This document shows positions 10,641 through 23,943 of a stretch of DNA of 64,000 nucleotides, one piece after another. Every line of letters starts with the position of its first letter. Within the stretch, counting starts at the first letter, position 1. A program made the position numbers and the translations under genes. The DNA is taken from NCBI RefSeq assembly GCF_022344005.1, contig NZ_CP092189.1, positions 124,001 through 188,000 of the forward strand, given 5' to 3'. Below the pieces are notes generated by a model that searched no databases, was not told where the DNA came from, and saw only the letters and a list, made by a program, of their open reading frames with translations. The stretch comes from Deinococcus sp. KNUC1210 (GTDB lineage: Bacteria; Deinococcota; Deinococci; Deinococcales; Deinococcaceae).

Positions 10641-11282
10641 CTATTTCATGTTCATCGGCATGGAGTCCATGTTCGCCGGATCGCCGGGAGCCGGAGTCGT
10701 GGACGAAGGCAGGCCTGCCGGAACCGCCGCGCCGCGCTGCTTCAGCATTCCGGCGATCAACGAAATCTCGGCGGTCTGGCTCTGGACAATGGCGCGGGCC
10801 AGCGTCTGCACCTGCGGCACGCCCGACTTCAGACCGTCCTGAGCCATCTGGACGCCGCCCCGGTGATGCTGAATCATCAGTTCGAGGTACTCGGTCTCGG
10901 CCTGTTTCGCGCTCAGGGTATCGAGCGAACGCACCTGCGCCTCTGTCGCCATGCCCATCGCCACACGGTTCATGCCCGCCATCGGCGCGTCGCGGCCCGA
11001 GAAGGGCAGCCCCCAGATATCGAGCCAGCCGCCCATCTGCCCGATCTGTGCTTCCTGCGTCACCGCGATATCCTGCGCCAGCAGACGCACCGGAGCCGAC
11101 ACCGGGCGCTCCAGAATGTGCATGCTCAGTTCGACCGCCTGCGCGTGGTGCAGCCGCATATCACGGGCGAAGCGCACTGCCAGGCTCCCTTCCTGCGGCG
11201 GCCTGACCGAGATCCACAGCCCCCACCCGGCCAGACCCAGCACCACCACCAGCGCGGCCAGCACGGCGCGAACGGCCTTCAC
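10641..11282 (-). CDS. DUF305 family membrane-anchored protein
   Basis: A 213-residue protein with one N-terminal membrane segment (about residues 5-25) and a periplasmic or extracellular DUF305 domain. The two family motifs are FARDMRLHHAQAVELS near residue 40 and MIQHHRGGVQMA near 135, a ferritin-like helical fold with paired His residues. The tail is Met-rich (NMDSMPMNMK), which often binds copper. DUF305 proteins frequently occur near copper or metal handling genes, but function is not established here. GTG start at 11282 overlaps the stop of the DUF3105 gene by four bases, so the two are co-translated. Confidence 0.88.
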   Translation of the reverse strand: MKAVRAVLAALVVVLGLAGWGLWISVRPPQEGSLAVRFARDMRLHHAQAVELSMHILERPVSAPVRLLAQDIAVTQEAQIGQMGGWLDIWGLPFSGRDAPMAGMNRVAMGMATEAQVRSLDTLSAKQAETEYLELMIQHHRGGVQMAQDGLKSGVPQVQTLARAIVQSQTAEISLIAGMLKQRGAAVPAGLPSSTTPAPGDPANMDSMPMNMK

Positions 11283-11791
11283 TGCGTGGTGGTGGTCGCG
11301 TATGGCCCGTCACAGGCCGCGCCGCGCTCCGGCGCACTCTCGCCCTGCTCGTACTTCGCCAGAAAGTCTTTCAGCGCGGGGTCGTCGGCAGATTTCAGCG
11401 TGAGCTGGGCATTCCACGCGCTCGCCATGATCGGCGCAGGCTGATTCTCGTAGGGCGACATCAGGATGTAGCTGCGGCCCTGCACGGCAGCCGTCAGCTT
11501 GGCGATATCGGCGGCAGAGGTGCCCGGCTTGTAGGTGACCCAGACCGCGCCGTGTTCCATGCTGTGCACGGCGTACTGGTCGTAGAGCGGCTTGTCGTAG
11601 ATGCCGCACTGCTGCCAGCGCGGATTGTGCGGCCCACCCACCGGGGGATGCTCCTTGTACGTGATCTGCCCTTCCTGGTGGACGCCACCCGTGTAATTGA
11701 AGGTCTGAACCCCGGAGGCGTCGGTGCTGTTTTTGGTACAGGCCGCCAGCAGCAGCGGCGCGGCGATGGCAAGGCAGAGAAGTCGCTTCAT
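11279..11791 (-). CDS. DUF3105 family lipoprotein
   Basis: A 170-residue exported protein. The start is placed at 11791 (MKRLLCLAIA) because it begins a lipoprotein signal peptide ending LLLAAC, so the mature protein is lipid-anchored at Cys. The frame is open farther upstream and ATG codons at 11800-11803 are alternatives. The DUF3105 core is visible: HPPVGGPHNPRWQQCGIYDKP and VHSMEHGAVWVTYKP, rich in His and Cys and probably metal-binding. DUF3105 and DUF305 genes commonly sit together in Deinococcota and Actinobacteria. The biochemical role is unknown. Confidence 0.85.
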   Translation of the reverse strand: MKRLLCLAIAAPLLLAACTKNSTDASGVQTFNYTGGVHQEGQITYKEHPPVGGPHNPRWQQCGIYDKPLYDQYAVHSMEHGAVWVTYKPGTSAADIAKLTAAVQGRSYILMSPYENQPAPIMASAWNAQLTLKSADDPALKDFLAKYEQGESAPERGAACDGPYATTTTQ

Positions 11792-12089
11792 CGCCTCCAT
11801 CATGACAAATCGGAGGCAGTCAGGTGTCCTGCGCCGCCAGACAGCCGCGCTTGCATCCTGAGCGCGGGGCGTGTACACTCCTCGTCCAGAACCTCGCGAG
11901 CCTCAGCCCCCTCCAGCGTGAGCGGCTCTCCCCAACGGCTGAAGATTGAGATAAAACGGCGATGACGCTTCACCTGCCTTGAGCGGCCTGCTCGGCACCC
12001 CTGTTCCGTCCCCGGTCATCCGTGTTCATCGGCCCGTTTCAGCCGATCCTTCAAGTCTGCGGCCAGCTTGCGCCAAGGCCGCACTGCTC
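11792..12089. other. Intergenic region between divergent genes
   Basis: About 300 bases between the DUF3105 gene (minus) and the zinc-ribbon gene (plus). It must hold both promoters. I see no convincing -35/-10 pair, repeat or RNA element. The plus-strand frame stays open upstream of 12090 but shows no protein-like features. Confidence 0.5.
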
Positions 12090-12359
12090 ATGTTCAACTG
12101 CCAACTCTGTGGCCGCACCGTGCCGCCACACACCCCGGTCCACCGCATCGTGCTGGAAATCCGCCCCCGGTCCTATCCACCCCGCGAGAAGATCTATTCC
12201 CCCATTCCCGCCGAAAGTGCGAAGGGCAGACGCGGCAAGCACAGGGCGAAAAAGACCCGCTCTTCCCGGCTCAAACGAGACGATCCCGGCGGCCAGGGCT
12301 CCGAGATCGTGCGTGAAGTACTGAGTTGTCCTGAATGTGCGCTGAGCTCTCGACCCTGA
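12090..12359 (+). CDS. Small zinc-ribbon protein, conserved hypothetical
   Basis: An 89-residue basic protein beginning MFNCQLCGRTVPPHTP and ending with a second CxxC (SCPECA), so two CxxC pairs about 70 residues apart could bind one zinc ion. The middle is rich in Lys, Arg and Pro. The start is chosen at 12090 because homologous small proteins begin directly with the first CxxC; the frame is open from 11979 but the extra 37 residues look like noise. It is convergent with gltD, 41 bases away. Function unknown; nucleic acid or ribosome binding would be a guess. Confidence 0.65.
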   Translation: MFNCQLCGRTVPPHTPVHRIVLEIRPRSYPPREKIYSPIPAESAKGRRGKHRAKKTRSSRLKRDDPGGQGSEIVREVLSCPECALSSRP

Positions 12360-12400
12360 GCGGCTGCACAGGCCCTGGCCGACAGCTCAGCGCCGATGGG

Positions 12401-13867
12401 TTATCGGGGCAACACCGACGCGCCCATCAGGAAGCTGTCGACCGCCCGCGCTGCCTGCCGCCCCTCCCGGATGGCCCAGACCACCAGGGATTGCCCGCGC
12501 CGCATGTCGCCTGCCGCGAATACGCCCGGGACGTTGGTGACGTAGCCGCTGCCTTCATCGGTGCCCGCCTGAGCGTTGCCGCGTCCGTCTTTCTGCACTC
12601 CGAACTTCTCCAGAATGCTGCCGATCGGACTCATGAAACCCATCGCCAGCAGCACCAGATCGGCAGGCAACACCTCTTCCGTGCCGTCCACCTCGACCAT
12701 CTTGCCGCCTTCCCACTGCACGCGCACGGTGCGAATGCCGGTCAGTTTGCCGTTTTCGCCAATAAATTCGCGGGTTGCAATCGCGAACTGACGCTGGCCG
12801 CCTTCCTCGTGGCTGCTGCTGGTCCGCAGGCGGTAGGGCCAGTACGGCCAGCTCAGCGGCTTGTATTCGCTCTCAGGCGGCATCGGCATCAGTTCGAACT
12901 GCGTCACGCTCCGGGCACCCTGACGGTGGCTGGTGCCCATGCAATCGCTGCCGGTGTCGCCGCCGCCGATCACGATCACATCCTTGCCGGTTGCCAGAAT
13001 CTGCCCGTCACCCTTCCAGCCGTGATTGACACGGTTCTGCTGCGGCAGGAACTCCATCGCAAAATGCACGCCGTCCAGATCGCGGCCCGGCACCGGCAGA
13101 TCGCGGGGATGCTCGGCTCCGCCCGCCAGCAGCACCGCGTCGAATTCAGCCTTCAGGTCGTCGGCGCTGACGGTGGTGACGTGATGCGACGTGACTTTCA
13201 TATGCTCTGGCAGCTCGCCCACCAGCACGCCCGTGCGGAAGGTCACGCCTTCCTGTTCCATCTGCTGCACGCGGCGGTCGATGTGGTGCTTTTCCATCTT
13301 GAAATCGGGAATGCCGTAGCGCATCAGACCGCCGATGCGTTCGTTCTTCTCGAACACCGTCACGTCATGGCCTGCGCGGGCCAGCTGCTGTGCGGCGGCC
13401 ATTCCGGCGGGGCCGCTGCCGACAATCGCCACCTTCTTGCCGGTCTTGGTGGCGGGAGGCTGCGGCACCACCCAGCCTTCCTGCCAGGCCCGGTCGATGA
13501 TGGAGCGCTCGATGCTCTTGATCCCCACCGCGTCGTCATTGAAGTTCAGCGTGCAGGCCGCTTCGCAGGGGGCAGGGCAGATACGCCCGGTGAACTCGGG
13601 GAAATTGTTGGTGGAGTGCAGCACGTCGATGGCTGACTTCCAGTCGTTCTGGTACACCAGATCGTTGAAATCGGGAATGATGTTGTTGACCGGGCAGCCG
13701 TTGTTGCAGAACGGAATGCCGCAGTCCATACAGCGGGCCGCCTGCTGATGTGCGGCCTGTTCTCCGAGCGGGTGGACAAACTCGCGGTAATGCCGCAGCC
13801 GCGCATCGGCGGGATCGTAACTCTCTTTGACGCGCTCGTAGTCCAGAAATCCGGTGACTTTCGCCAT
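12401..13867 (-). CDS. gltD: Glutamate synthase small subunit
   Basis: Small (beta) subunit of NADPH-dependent glutamate synthase, 488 residues, the usual length. It passes electrons from NADPH through FAD and iron-sulfur clusters to the large subunit, which makes two glutamates from glutamine and 2-oxoglutarate. Visible motifs: the N-terminal ferredoxin-like cysteines ([14 protein letters not shown] near residue 46 and [12 protein letters not shown] near 94), the FAD-binding [17 protein letters not shown] near 145, and a second dinucleotide site [19 protein letters not shown] start with GGAGAG upstream. It lies 157 bases downstream of gltB in the same direction, the standard gltBD arrangement. 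Confidence 0.97.
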   Translation of the reverse strand: MAKVTGFLDYERVKESYDPADARLRHYREFVHPLGEQAAHQQAARCMDCGIPFCNNGCPVNNIIPDFNDLVYQNDWKSAIDVLHSTNNFPEFTGRICPAPCEAACTLNFNDDAVGIKSIERSIIDRAWQEGWVVPQPPATKTGKKVAIVGSGPAGMAAAQQLARAGHDVTVFEKNERIGGLMRYGIPDFKMEKHHIDRRVQQMEQEGVTFRTGVLVGELPEHMKVTSHHVTTVSADDLKAEFDAVLLAGGAEHPRDLPVPGRDLDGVHFAMEFLPQQNRVNHGWKGDGQILATGKDVIVIGGGDTGSDCMGTSHRQGARSVTQFELMPMPPESEYKPLSWPYWPYRLRTSSSHEEGGQRQFAIATREFIGENGKLTGIRTVRVQWEGGKMVEVDGTEEVLPADLVLLAMGFMSPIGSILEKFGVQKDGRGNAQAGTDEGSGYVTNVPGVFAAGDMRRGQSLVVWAIREGRQAARAVDSFLMGASVLPR

Positions 13868-14024
13868 TGTGTTCGCTCTCCTGCTGCTGATGGTGGGGTT
13901 CGGGTGGGGCGCTGAGATAGGAGCTGTGGGCTGCGGACCTGAATCCTGCGCCGTGCCGGAAGCGGAGCCGCTTCGGTGTGCCGTGGGCTGCTCCGCCTCT
14001 CGCTCGGCACGGGGCTTGCCCGCT

Positions 14025-18897
<4,873 letters not shown>

Positions 18898-19283
18898 GGC
18901 GTCCTCCGTTGATTCCCTGTGCCGATCCCAGATGGTTCCGGACGGTTCCATACTGGTGCGAATGCTGCCAGCTGGTTCCGTATGTTCCGGATGGACCCGG
19001 TGCATTCTTGCAGCATAACCTACCGGGAAAGCCCGCGAACGCTGCTTGTTTATGCGTGTTCCCAGCGGGGCAACAGCCCCTGACGCCCTGAAAGTGCATG
19101 TTTACACACCGCCGCGCCGAAACTGCTCATTTCTGAAGAGCAGAGTTCGGCACGGCGCCATTCCCAACATCCGAGAACCTGTTGACTTCGTGCAGACGCG
19201 TTGCCTGTGCCGCTGCCCTGACCCGATTTTACCGGCTGCAACACCGGAAAGATGCCGAAAATTGGGCGCAGCTGGTCGCGTCG
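18898..19283. other. Intergenic region upstream of gltB
   Basis: About 385 bases between gltB (minus) and the end of the AI-2E-type gene (minus). It holds the gltB promoter region and the phased GGTTCC repeats at 18934-18988. No protein-like frame stands out in the rest. Confidence 0.5.
18934..18988. repeat. Phased GGTTCC repeats upstream of gltB
   Basis: GGTTCC occurs at 18934-18939, 18944-18949 and 18974-18979, and TGTTCC at 18983-18988. The spacings are 10, 30 and 9-10 bases, close to whole helical turns, so all copies would face the same side of the DNA. They lie 37-91 bases ahead of the gltB start and could bind a regulator. This is inference from spacing. Confidence 0.4.
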
Positions 19284-20453
19284 TTATCCGCCGCCGCTGT
19301 GATTGTGGGCGCGGCTGGGAATCCAGTAGGTTTCGACCCAGTGCTTCAGCAGCGTGGCGACCGGCACGGCCAGCAGGCCACCCAGCAGACCGCCCAGCGT
19401 CAGGCCTACCAGCAGCGCCAGCAGCACGGCGGCGGGGCTGAGATTGCTGCTGCGGCCCAGAATGTACGGCGAAAGCAGGTTTCCGGCCACCTGATTCGTG
19501 ATGAAATACACCGCGATGACCAGCACCACATTGAGCCAGCCGTTTGGCAGGGCCAGCAGCACGGCAGGAACCGCAGCCACCAGCAGACCGATATACGGCA
19601 CCAGATTGAGCACCGCCACCAGCAGACCCAGGGCCAGCGCGTTGGGGACGTTCAGCGCCAGCAGTCCGGCAGCCACCAGCACGCCCGCTCCCAGACCCAC
19701 CAGCAGCGTGCCCCGGATGTATCCGCCGAACGACTCGCCCACATCGCTGCTCAGACGTGCTGTCAGGGGTTGCCAGCTCACGGGAAGCAGCCGCAGGACG
19801 CTCGGCCCGACACGCTCGTAATCGAACATGAAATACAGCGCCAGCGTGAGCGCGAAGGTGGCGTTTCCGATCCAGCCGAGCGCGTTGAGTGCGCCGCCCA
19901 GCAATGACCCGCCCGACGACACCAGCCGCGTCAGCAGAGGCTGAAGATTCTTGTTGAGGCCGGTGGCCTGGGCATTCAGATAATCCGTCAGGCGTGCCCG
20001 CCCGTTTTCCAGTCCCGGAATCCCGCTGAGCCGGTCGAGCAGGGTACCCAGCGTGCTGCTGAGCTGCTCGATCAGCTTGGGCAGATCGTTGATCAGACTG
20101 ATAACCTGCGCGGTCAGCGTCCAGACCAGCAGCACCGTGATCGCCAGGGCCACCACGATCAACAGCAGGACGCCGAACGCCCGCTTGATGCGCCGCTTTT
20201 CCAGCCACACCAGCAGCGGATTGACCAGAAACGCCAGCGCATAGGCCACCAGTCCGGTCATGATGACGCCAGCGAGTTGGCGCGACAGACGGAAGGCCAC
20301 CAGCGCCAGCACGACATAAAACAGGAGCCGTACCCAGGGCTGATTCCAGATGGCCCGCAACAGATCGGCAACGCTGCGGCCTGCCATCAGGCCGGCTCGC
20401 TGGGGCGCGGCGGCCTGCAAAGGTAACCCCGAAAAGGTGGCAAGGATGTGCAC
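19284..20453 (-). CDS. AI-2E family transporter
   Basis: A 389-residue polytopic membrane protein of the AI-2E exporter family (formerly UPF0118/PerM). The usual layout is visible: three hydrophobic segments in the first 100 residues, a soluble middle region near 120-180 (LPKLIEQLSSTLGTLLDRL), then paired helices and the conserved GYIRGTLLVGLGAG and NLVPYIGLLVAAVPAVLLAL near 245-300. Members include autoinducer-2 and sodium/proton exporters; the substrate cannot be told from sequence. The GTG at 20453 is favoured by GTGAGG five bases upstream. It is monocistronic by position. Confidence 0.92.
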   Translation of the reverse strand: MHILATFSGLPLQAAAPQRAGLMAGRSVADLLRAIWNQPWVRLLFYVVLALVAFRLSRQLAGVIMTGLVAYALAFLVNPLLVWLEKRRIKRAFGVLLLIVVALAITVLLVWTLTAQVISLINDLPKLIEQLSSTLGTLLDRLSGIPGLENGRARLTDYLNAQATGLNKNLQPLLTRLVSSGGSLLGGALNALGWIGNATFALTLALYFMFDYERVGPSVLRLLPVSWQPLTARLSSDVGESFGGYIRGTLLVGLGAGVLVAAGLLALNVPNALALGLLVAVLNLVPYIGLLVAAVPAVLLALPNGWLNVVLVIAVYFITNQVAGNLLSPYILGRSSNLSPAAVLLALLVGLTLGGLLGGLLAVPVATLLKHWVETYWIPSRAHNHSGGG

Positions 20454-20827
20454 ATGGCCTCACTGTACTGAAAATGCACTGCGTCACGGAAAACGCGCTG
20501 AAATGCCACCTTACCCGTGACGATCACAACACCTGTATCCCCGCAATTTCAACGAAGCGACGCACAGATGTTGGCCTCTTCACACACGCTCCTGCTCCCT
20601 TCGTATTTTTTCACGGCTTCTCCCAGCGGCGGCAGGTATGATTAAGATGTACTTCAGCAAAACCTCATCAGAGAAGCGCGACGTTCTATTTCATGTCTTC
20701 CAGTTCGCCCATGCTTTCTTCGAGCTTATATGTTGTACCAACACCTTTTAAGACAGGAACTCTCTTTCTTTTTATTTTGCCGCTCACTACAGCTTGAGCG
20801 TATTCCTTATGCACCCGGAGGAAGACT
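20454..20827. other. Intergenic region, AT-richer than surroundings
   Basis: About 375 bases between two divergent genes. The stretch from 20680 to 20815 is clearly AT-richer than its neighbours and presumably carries the promoter of the lipoprotein gene. A short minus-strand frame of about 40 codons ends at 20686, but I do not consider it a supported gene. No repeat or RNA fold was recognized. Confidence 0.45.
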
Positions 20828-21481
20828 ATGAAAAAGATATACGCATTTGCACTGCTGACCGCCACTCTTCCGATGCTCGCTAGCTGTGGCAGCGTGGTCG
20901 GCGCTCTGGTGCCGCCGCAGGAAATCACCAATCCGGCAGGCCTGACAGGTGTGACACTCGCACCCAGCGATGAACTTCAGGTCGAATCGGTTCGCGGCAC
21001 CATCAACTACAGCACCAGCACCAGCAACCCGCCCGCATCGTTCGACGATTTCAAGTTCCCGGACAATATTCCCTTCAACATTCGCCCGCACGGTCTGTCC
21101 TTCAACACCGGCTTTGCCTCCGCCACCGTCACCGGACTGTGCAGCGCTCCGCAGAGCATCAACGTCACGCTGAAGTCGGTGATCATCACGGTGAAAGACG
21201 CCGTGAACAGCGCCAGCATCATGCAGACGCCCACGCTGGTTCTGAAGCTGACGCGCACCGCTGTGGGCGTGGGGACCGCCAGCTACAGCATCGAGAGCAA
21301 CAAGCTGACGCTCAGCGCCGACGCCAGCACCAGCGACGCGGTCATCAGTATCCTGACCACCGGGGGCAAAAACGATGCCAGCTTCCAGGCGACCATCAGC
21401 GCCGACCAGAACTCACTGGCAGGCTGCCGACTGTCGTTCACGCTGGGCAACACCACTGCCACGCTCTCGAACTTTTCCTGA
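20828..21481 (+). CDS. Exported lipoprotein, unknown function
   Basis: A 217-residue protein with a clear lipoprotein signal peptide (MKKIYAFALL, cleavage before Cys in LASCG). The mature part is Ser/Thr/Asn-rich with regular alternation of hydrophobic residues (SVIITVKDAVNSASI, TASYSIESNKLTLSAD), suggesting a secreted beta-sandwich. Two Cys (TGLCSAP and AGCRLSF) could form a disulfide. ATG start preceded by GGAGG at a good distance. A strong terminator follows at 21540, so it is a single-gene unit. I do not recognize a family. Confidence 0.8.
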   Translation: MKKIYAFALLTATLPMLASCGSVVGALVPPQEITNPAGLTGVTLAPSDELQVESVRGTINYSTSTSNPPASFDDFKFPDNIPFNIRPHGLSFNTGFASATVTGLCSAPQSINVTLKSVIITVKDAVNSASIMQTPTLVLKLTRTAVGVGTASYSIESNKLTLSADASTSDAVISILTTGGKNDASFQATISADQNSLAGCRLSFTLGNTTATLSNFS

Positions 21482-21539
21482 ACTGCACAGCACCCAGTAG
21501 ACCAGTTTCTGCAAAGAAACTGACTGGGACTCGACAAAG

Positions 21540-21564
21540 AGGCTGCCTGCGGGTGGCCTTTTCT
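21540..21564 (+). terminator. Rho-independent terminator after the lipoprotein gene
   Basis: Stem AGGCTGCC (21540-21547) pairs with GGTGGCCT (21552-21559), using two G-U pairs, around a TGCG loop, followed by TTTCT. It lies 60 bases past the stop. Confidence 0.75.
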
Positions 21565-21702
21565 GCTGTCGTCATGTGAAGAGAGGCGAAGCGATAAGAC
21601 GCTCACTGGCTCCGCCGACCGGCTTTCAGGTGGCTCCGGCACTGGCCTAGGGCCGACTGGGGCTTACGTTGTGGAGCATGTGAGCATGCAAGACTCGATG
21701 AG

Positions 21703-22482
21703 ATGTCTGTGCAGCTCTGGTCTCTGCTGAGCGCTCTCGCCCTTGCCTACTCTTCCAGCGCGGTCCTCTACACCGCGTTTCTGGGAATCTGGCCTCAGTT
21801 CCTGCTGATGTGGCTGGCCCTGCCGCCCGCCGCTGTGCTGCTGCTGGTGCCCACGCTGCGGCGGCTCCTGCTGGGCAGCGTGATTTCGGTGATAGCCCTT
21901 GCGATCGCCGCGCTCTATACGCCCTGCTTTTACTTCATTCTGCCGCTGCTGGTGGTCCGGGCGACACCCCAGCCAGCAGACGCCATCGTGGTTCTGGCAG
22001 GCGGCATCAACTGCAAGCTGGGAATCCTTCCGCCCGCCTCGCTGGAACGGCTGGAGCAGGGAGTGCGTTTGTGGCGGGCAGGTTACGCGGACACACTGGT
22101 CTTCAGTCAACAGTCGGACGCCCTCACCGGGCCGAACTGCCCCAAGATTTCAGAGCTGTCGCAGCAATTCGTCTACCGAACCTATCCGTATGGCTCTGTC
22201 CACTTCGAGACGCTCCGGAACGTGATGAATACCTACGACGAATCGCGGGAAGCGGCCAGAGTAGTCCACGAACACCACTGGCACAACGTGCTGCTGGTCA
22301 CGTCGGCCCTGCACTCCAGACGCGCATCCCTGTTATTTGCCCGGCAGGGCATTCCGTTTACTTCTGTGCCGGTCTCTTTACTGTCTTCCGGGGGCTGGCA
22401 GATTCCGAGCAATCTGGAGCGGATCACCCTGATGCGCGAACTTGAAGCTCTCTTCAAAGGGTTGATTCTCCGCCAGCTTTAA
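21703..22482 (+). CDS. YdcF family (DUF218) membrane protein
   Basis: A 259-residue protein with three to four N-terminal membrane segments (about residues 5-95) followed by a DUF218/YdcF domain. The domain opens with ADAIVVLAGG and contains LERLEQGVRLWRAG and HNVLLVTSALHSRRA, matching the family pattern of a nucleotide-like fold with conserved acidic and His residues. E. coli homologues SanA and ElyC affect envelope barrier function and lipid carrier metabolism, so an envelope role is plausible. No strong Shine-Dalgarno sequence precedes the ATG, which leaves the exact start less certain. Confidence 0.85.
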   Translation: MSVQLWSLLSALALAYSSSAVLYTAFLGIWPQFLLMWLALPPAAVLLLVPTLRRLLLGSVISVIALAIAALYTPCFYFILPLLVVRATPQPADAIVVLAGGINCKLGILPPASLERLEQGVRLWRAGYADTLVFSQQSDALTGPNCPKISELSQQFVYRTYPYGSVHFETLRNVMNTYDESREAARVVHEHHWHNVLLVTSALHSRRASLLFARQGIPFTSVPVSLLSSGGWQIPSNLERITLMRELEALFKGLILRQL

Positions 22483-22514
22483 ATCAGCTGGGGCCGCCGA
22501 TCTTCTGAGCAGGC

Positions 22515-22552
22515 CAAAGAAAAGCCTGCCTCCACCGAAAGGCAGAGGCAGG
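22515..22552 (-). terminator. Rho-independent terminator for the small secreted protein gene
   Basis: On the minus strand, CCTGCCTC and GAGGCAGG form an 8-bp stem (22525-22532 with 22545-22552) followed by CTTTTCTTT. It lies 35 bases past the stop of the gene at 22588. Confidence 0.75.
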
Positions 22553-22587
22553 AAATGAAACGGTTCAGCAAAGTCTGTGTATTTCGA

Positions 22588-22827
22588 TTACCTCTTCTTG
22601 AAGACACACACCAGGCTGCCTGACTTCAGCGTCTTCACGACCACACCGCCCTGCTTATGACACTGGATGCGCTGATAACGACTCATGTGCTGGGTAGTCG
22701 CCTTCTGATAGCGGGTCATATTGTTGGCGGTATGCATCTGGGCACGCGTCATAGTCGTGCTCGCTGCGCCTACGAAGCTTCCCATTCCAAAAAGTCCAAG
22801 TGCCATCAGCAGTGAGAGTGTTTTCAT
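22588..22827 (-). CDS. Small secreted protein, unknown function
   Basis: A 79-residue exported protein. The start at 22827 (MKTLSLLMALGLFG) begins a signal peptide ending near VGAAS. The mature part is basic, with repeated Met/Thr/Tyr/Gln motifs (MTRAQMHTANNMTRYQ, HMSRYQ) and two Cys (IQCHKQGG, SLVCVFKKR) that could form a disulfide. The terminator at 22515 and an AT-rich upstream region support a real transcription unit. I do not recognize a family. The frame is open 16 codons upstream but lacks sense there. Confidence 0.65.
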   Translation of the reverse strand: MKTLSLLMALGLFGMGSFVGAASTTMTRAQMHTANNMTRYQKATTQHMSRYQRIQCHKQGGVVVKTLKSGSLVCVFKKR

Positions 22828-22873
22828 GACTGATCCTGGCAGCCAGAGTTCACCCGATTCTGATCTGATTGAC

Positions 22874-22888
22874 AAGATGTCTTCAGAA
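22874..22888. promoter_or_regulatory. AAGATGTCTTCAGAA motif shared with the PKS operon upstream region
   Basis: Fifteen bases identical to the core of the palindrome at 10507-10522. It lies about 47 bases ahead of the small secreted protein start. A chance match of this length in 64 kb is possible, so this is only a candidate operator. Confidence 0.25.
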
Positions 22889-23150
22889 ACACAGGCGCAT
22901 GACTATACGATAGACAGCTATATGATAAATTTAAATGAATGTTGAAAACATTGTTTTCGACTCGATAAAATGCTAAGGATACCTGAGAAAGACAGATCGG
23001 CAGTAATGTACTTCAGCGTTCATTAGGAATCTTTCGGTCGGCGGTCGTGGCCCAGAGTTCGTGTCAGCGGCACTGAGCGCCGTGCTCCTGCTCTGCTCAT
23101 CCTTCTGGCGCATCCTGATGAGGTAACGCTCCGACACAGAGGAGCAGAAC

Positions 23151-23193
23151 CCGGACGAGAGCACCGCCGTACCCGGTCAGGACAAGACGGCGC
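23151..23193 (+). ncRNA. Guanidine-III (ykkC-III) riboswitch
   Basis: The sequence matches my memory of the guanidine-III class almost base for base: CCGGACGAG, then a short variable loop, GCCGTACCCGGTCAGG and ACAAGACGGCGC. The RNA folds as a compact pseudoknot that binds guanidinium. Here GCCGT (23166-23170) can pair with ACGGC (23187-23191), and CCGG (23151) with CCGG (23173). It sits 22 bases ahead of a Gdx-type guanidinium exporter, the expected target. In known members ligand binding exposes the ribosome site and turns expression on. Confidence 0.92.
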
Positions 23194-23210
23194 GACACTC
23201 TGGAGGTGTC
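23194..23210 (+). promoter_or_regulatory. Ribosome binding site within a short hairpin
   Basis: GACAC (23194-23198) can pair with GTGTC (23206-23210), placing most of the GGAGG ribosome site (23202-23206) in the loop. It directly follows the guanidine-III aptamer and precedes the ATG at 23216, so it is a plausible expression platform. Confidence 0.45.
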
Positions 23211-23215
23211 GTGAT

Positions 23216-23539
23216 ATGGCATGGATTCTGCTGGTTGTCGCTGGACTGCTGGAAGTCGGATGGGCTGTCGGACTGAAGTACACCGAGGGATTCACCCGCC
23301 TCCTGCCCAGCATCCTGACGGTGTTGTGCATGCTGCTGAGCGTGGCCCTGCTGGGCGCAGCGGCCCGAACCCTGCCGATAGGTACGGCCTACGGCGTATG
23401 GGTGGGCATCGGGGCAGTGGGAGCGGCCCTGCTGGGAATCGTGCTGTTCAAGGAAGCCGTGACGCCCGCTCGATTGATGTTTCTGGGCCTGATGGTCGTT
23501 GCCATCATCGGTCTGAAAGTGACGGGAGGACACCACTGA
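23216..23539 (+). CDS. gdx: Guanidinium exporter, SMR family (Gdx/SugE type)
   Basis: A 107-residue small multidrug resistance protein with four membrane helices. [22 protein letters not shown] carries the conserved membrane Glu that couples proton entry to substrate export, and the Gdx/SugE-type sequence [20 protein letters not shown] follows near residues 57-76. Members of this subtype export guanidinium rather than broad cationic drugs. The guanidine-III riboswitch immediately upstream makes this assignment strong. It works as an antiparallel dimer in the cytoplasmic membrane. Confidence 0.95.
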   Translation: MAWILLVVAGLLEVGWAVGLKYTEGFTRLLPSILTVLCMLLSVALLGAAARTLPIGTAYGVWVGIGAVGAALLGIVLFKEAVTPARLMFLGLMVVAIIGLKVTGGHH

Positions 23540-23714
23540 GCACAGGAGCGCCCTGAGCTGAAAGGATCAGCGGGCCGCCTGTCTCCCACGTCTGAGCGGC
23601 AGTCTGTATCCGGGTCAATGATCCTGCGTTGAAGGCTGGAAATAGTTTTCATTCAGTTGGATACGCTTGAAATACCGTACCAGACGATGAATTCAGTAAA
23701 ATATGGCTTTAATA

Positions 23715-23765
23715 CCTGAAAATGAGAACCGAATTGACACCCTCTTGACAAAAATTATTTTCAGG
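23715..23765. promoter_or_regulatory. Inverted repeat flanking the amino-sugar operon promoter
   Basis: CCTGAAAAT (23715-23723) and ATTTTCAGG (23757-23765) are perfect reverse complements 33 bases apart. The right arm overlaps the -10 element. TGAAA-N5-TTTCA at 23893-23907 is related. These are likely binding sites of the adjacent MurR/RpiR-type regulator; that link is inference. Confidence 0.5.
23734..23761 (+). promoter_or_regulatory. Candidate sigma-70 type promoter of the amino-sugar operon
   Basis: TTGACA (23734-23739), 16 bases, TATTTT (23756-23761). A second TTGACA is at 23745-23750. It lies about 180 bases ahead of the regulator gene. Confidence 0.55.
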
Positions 23766-23943
23766 CTCAAGATAAAGACGTTCAACCGAGCGAGGGGCTT
23801 TTATCAGCGCCCACACGAAGTTTAGACAGTTTCTCAGGACGCCTGTCGGTCCGTGCTGTCTGTGCAGAAACCTGTCCTGCCCTCGCCCGTTCTGAAAATG
23901 AATTTCACGCATTGACGTTCATCGCCCTCTTGCCCGGAGGTTT

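Larger units (their letters stand above)
23540..23943. other. Intergenic region ahead of the amino-sugar operon
   Basis: About 400 bases, AT-rich from 23640 to 23770. It contains a candidate promoter (23734-23761), a 9-bp inverted repeat around it, and a further related palindrome at 23893-23907. No gene-like frame was accepted here. Confidence 0.55.

Noticed and set aside
20686..20813. Short minus-strand gene in the AT-rich region
   Set aside because: About 40 basic codons with base use unlike any neighbour, no ribosome site, and it covers the upstream region of the lipoprotein gene.
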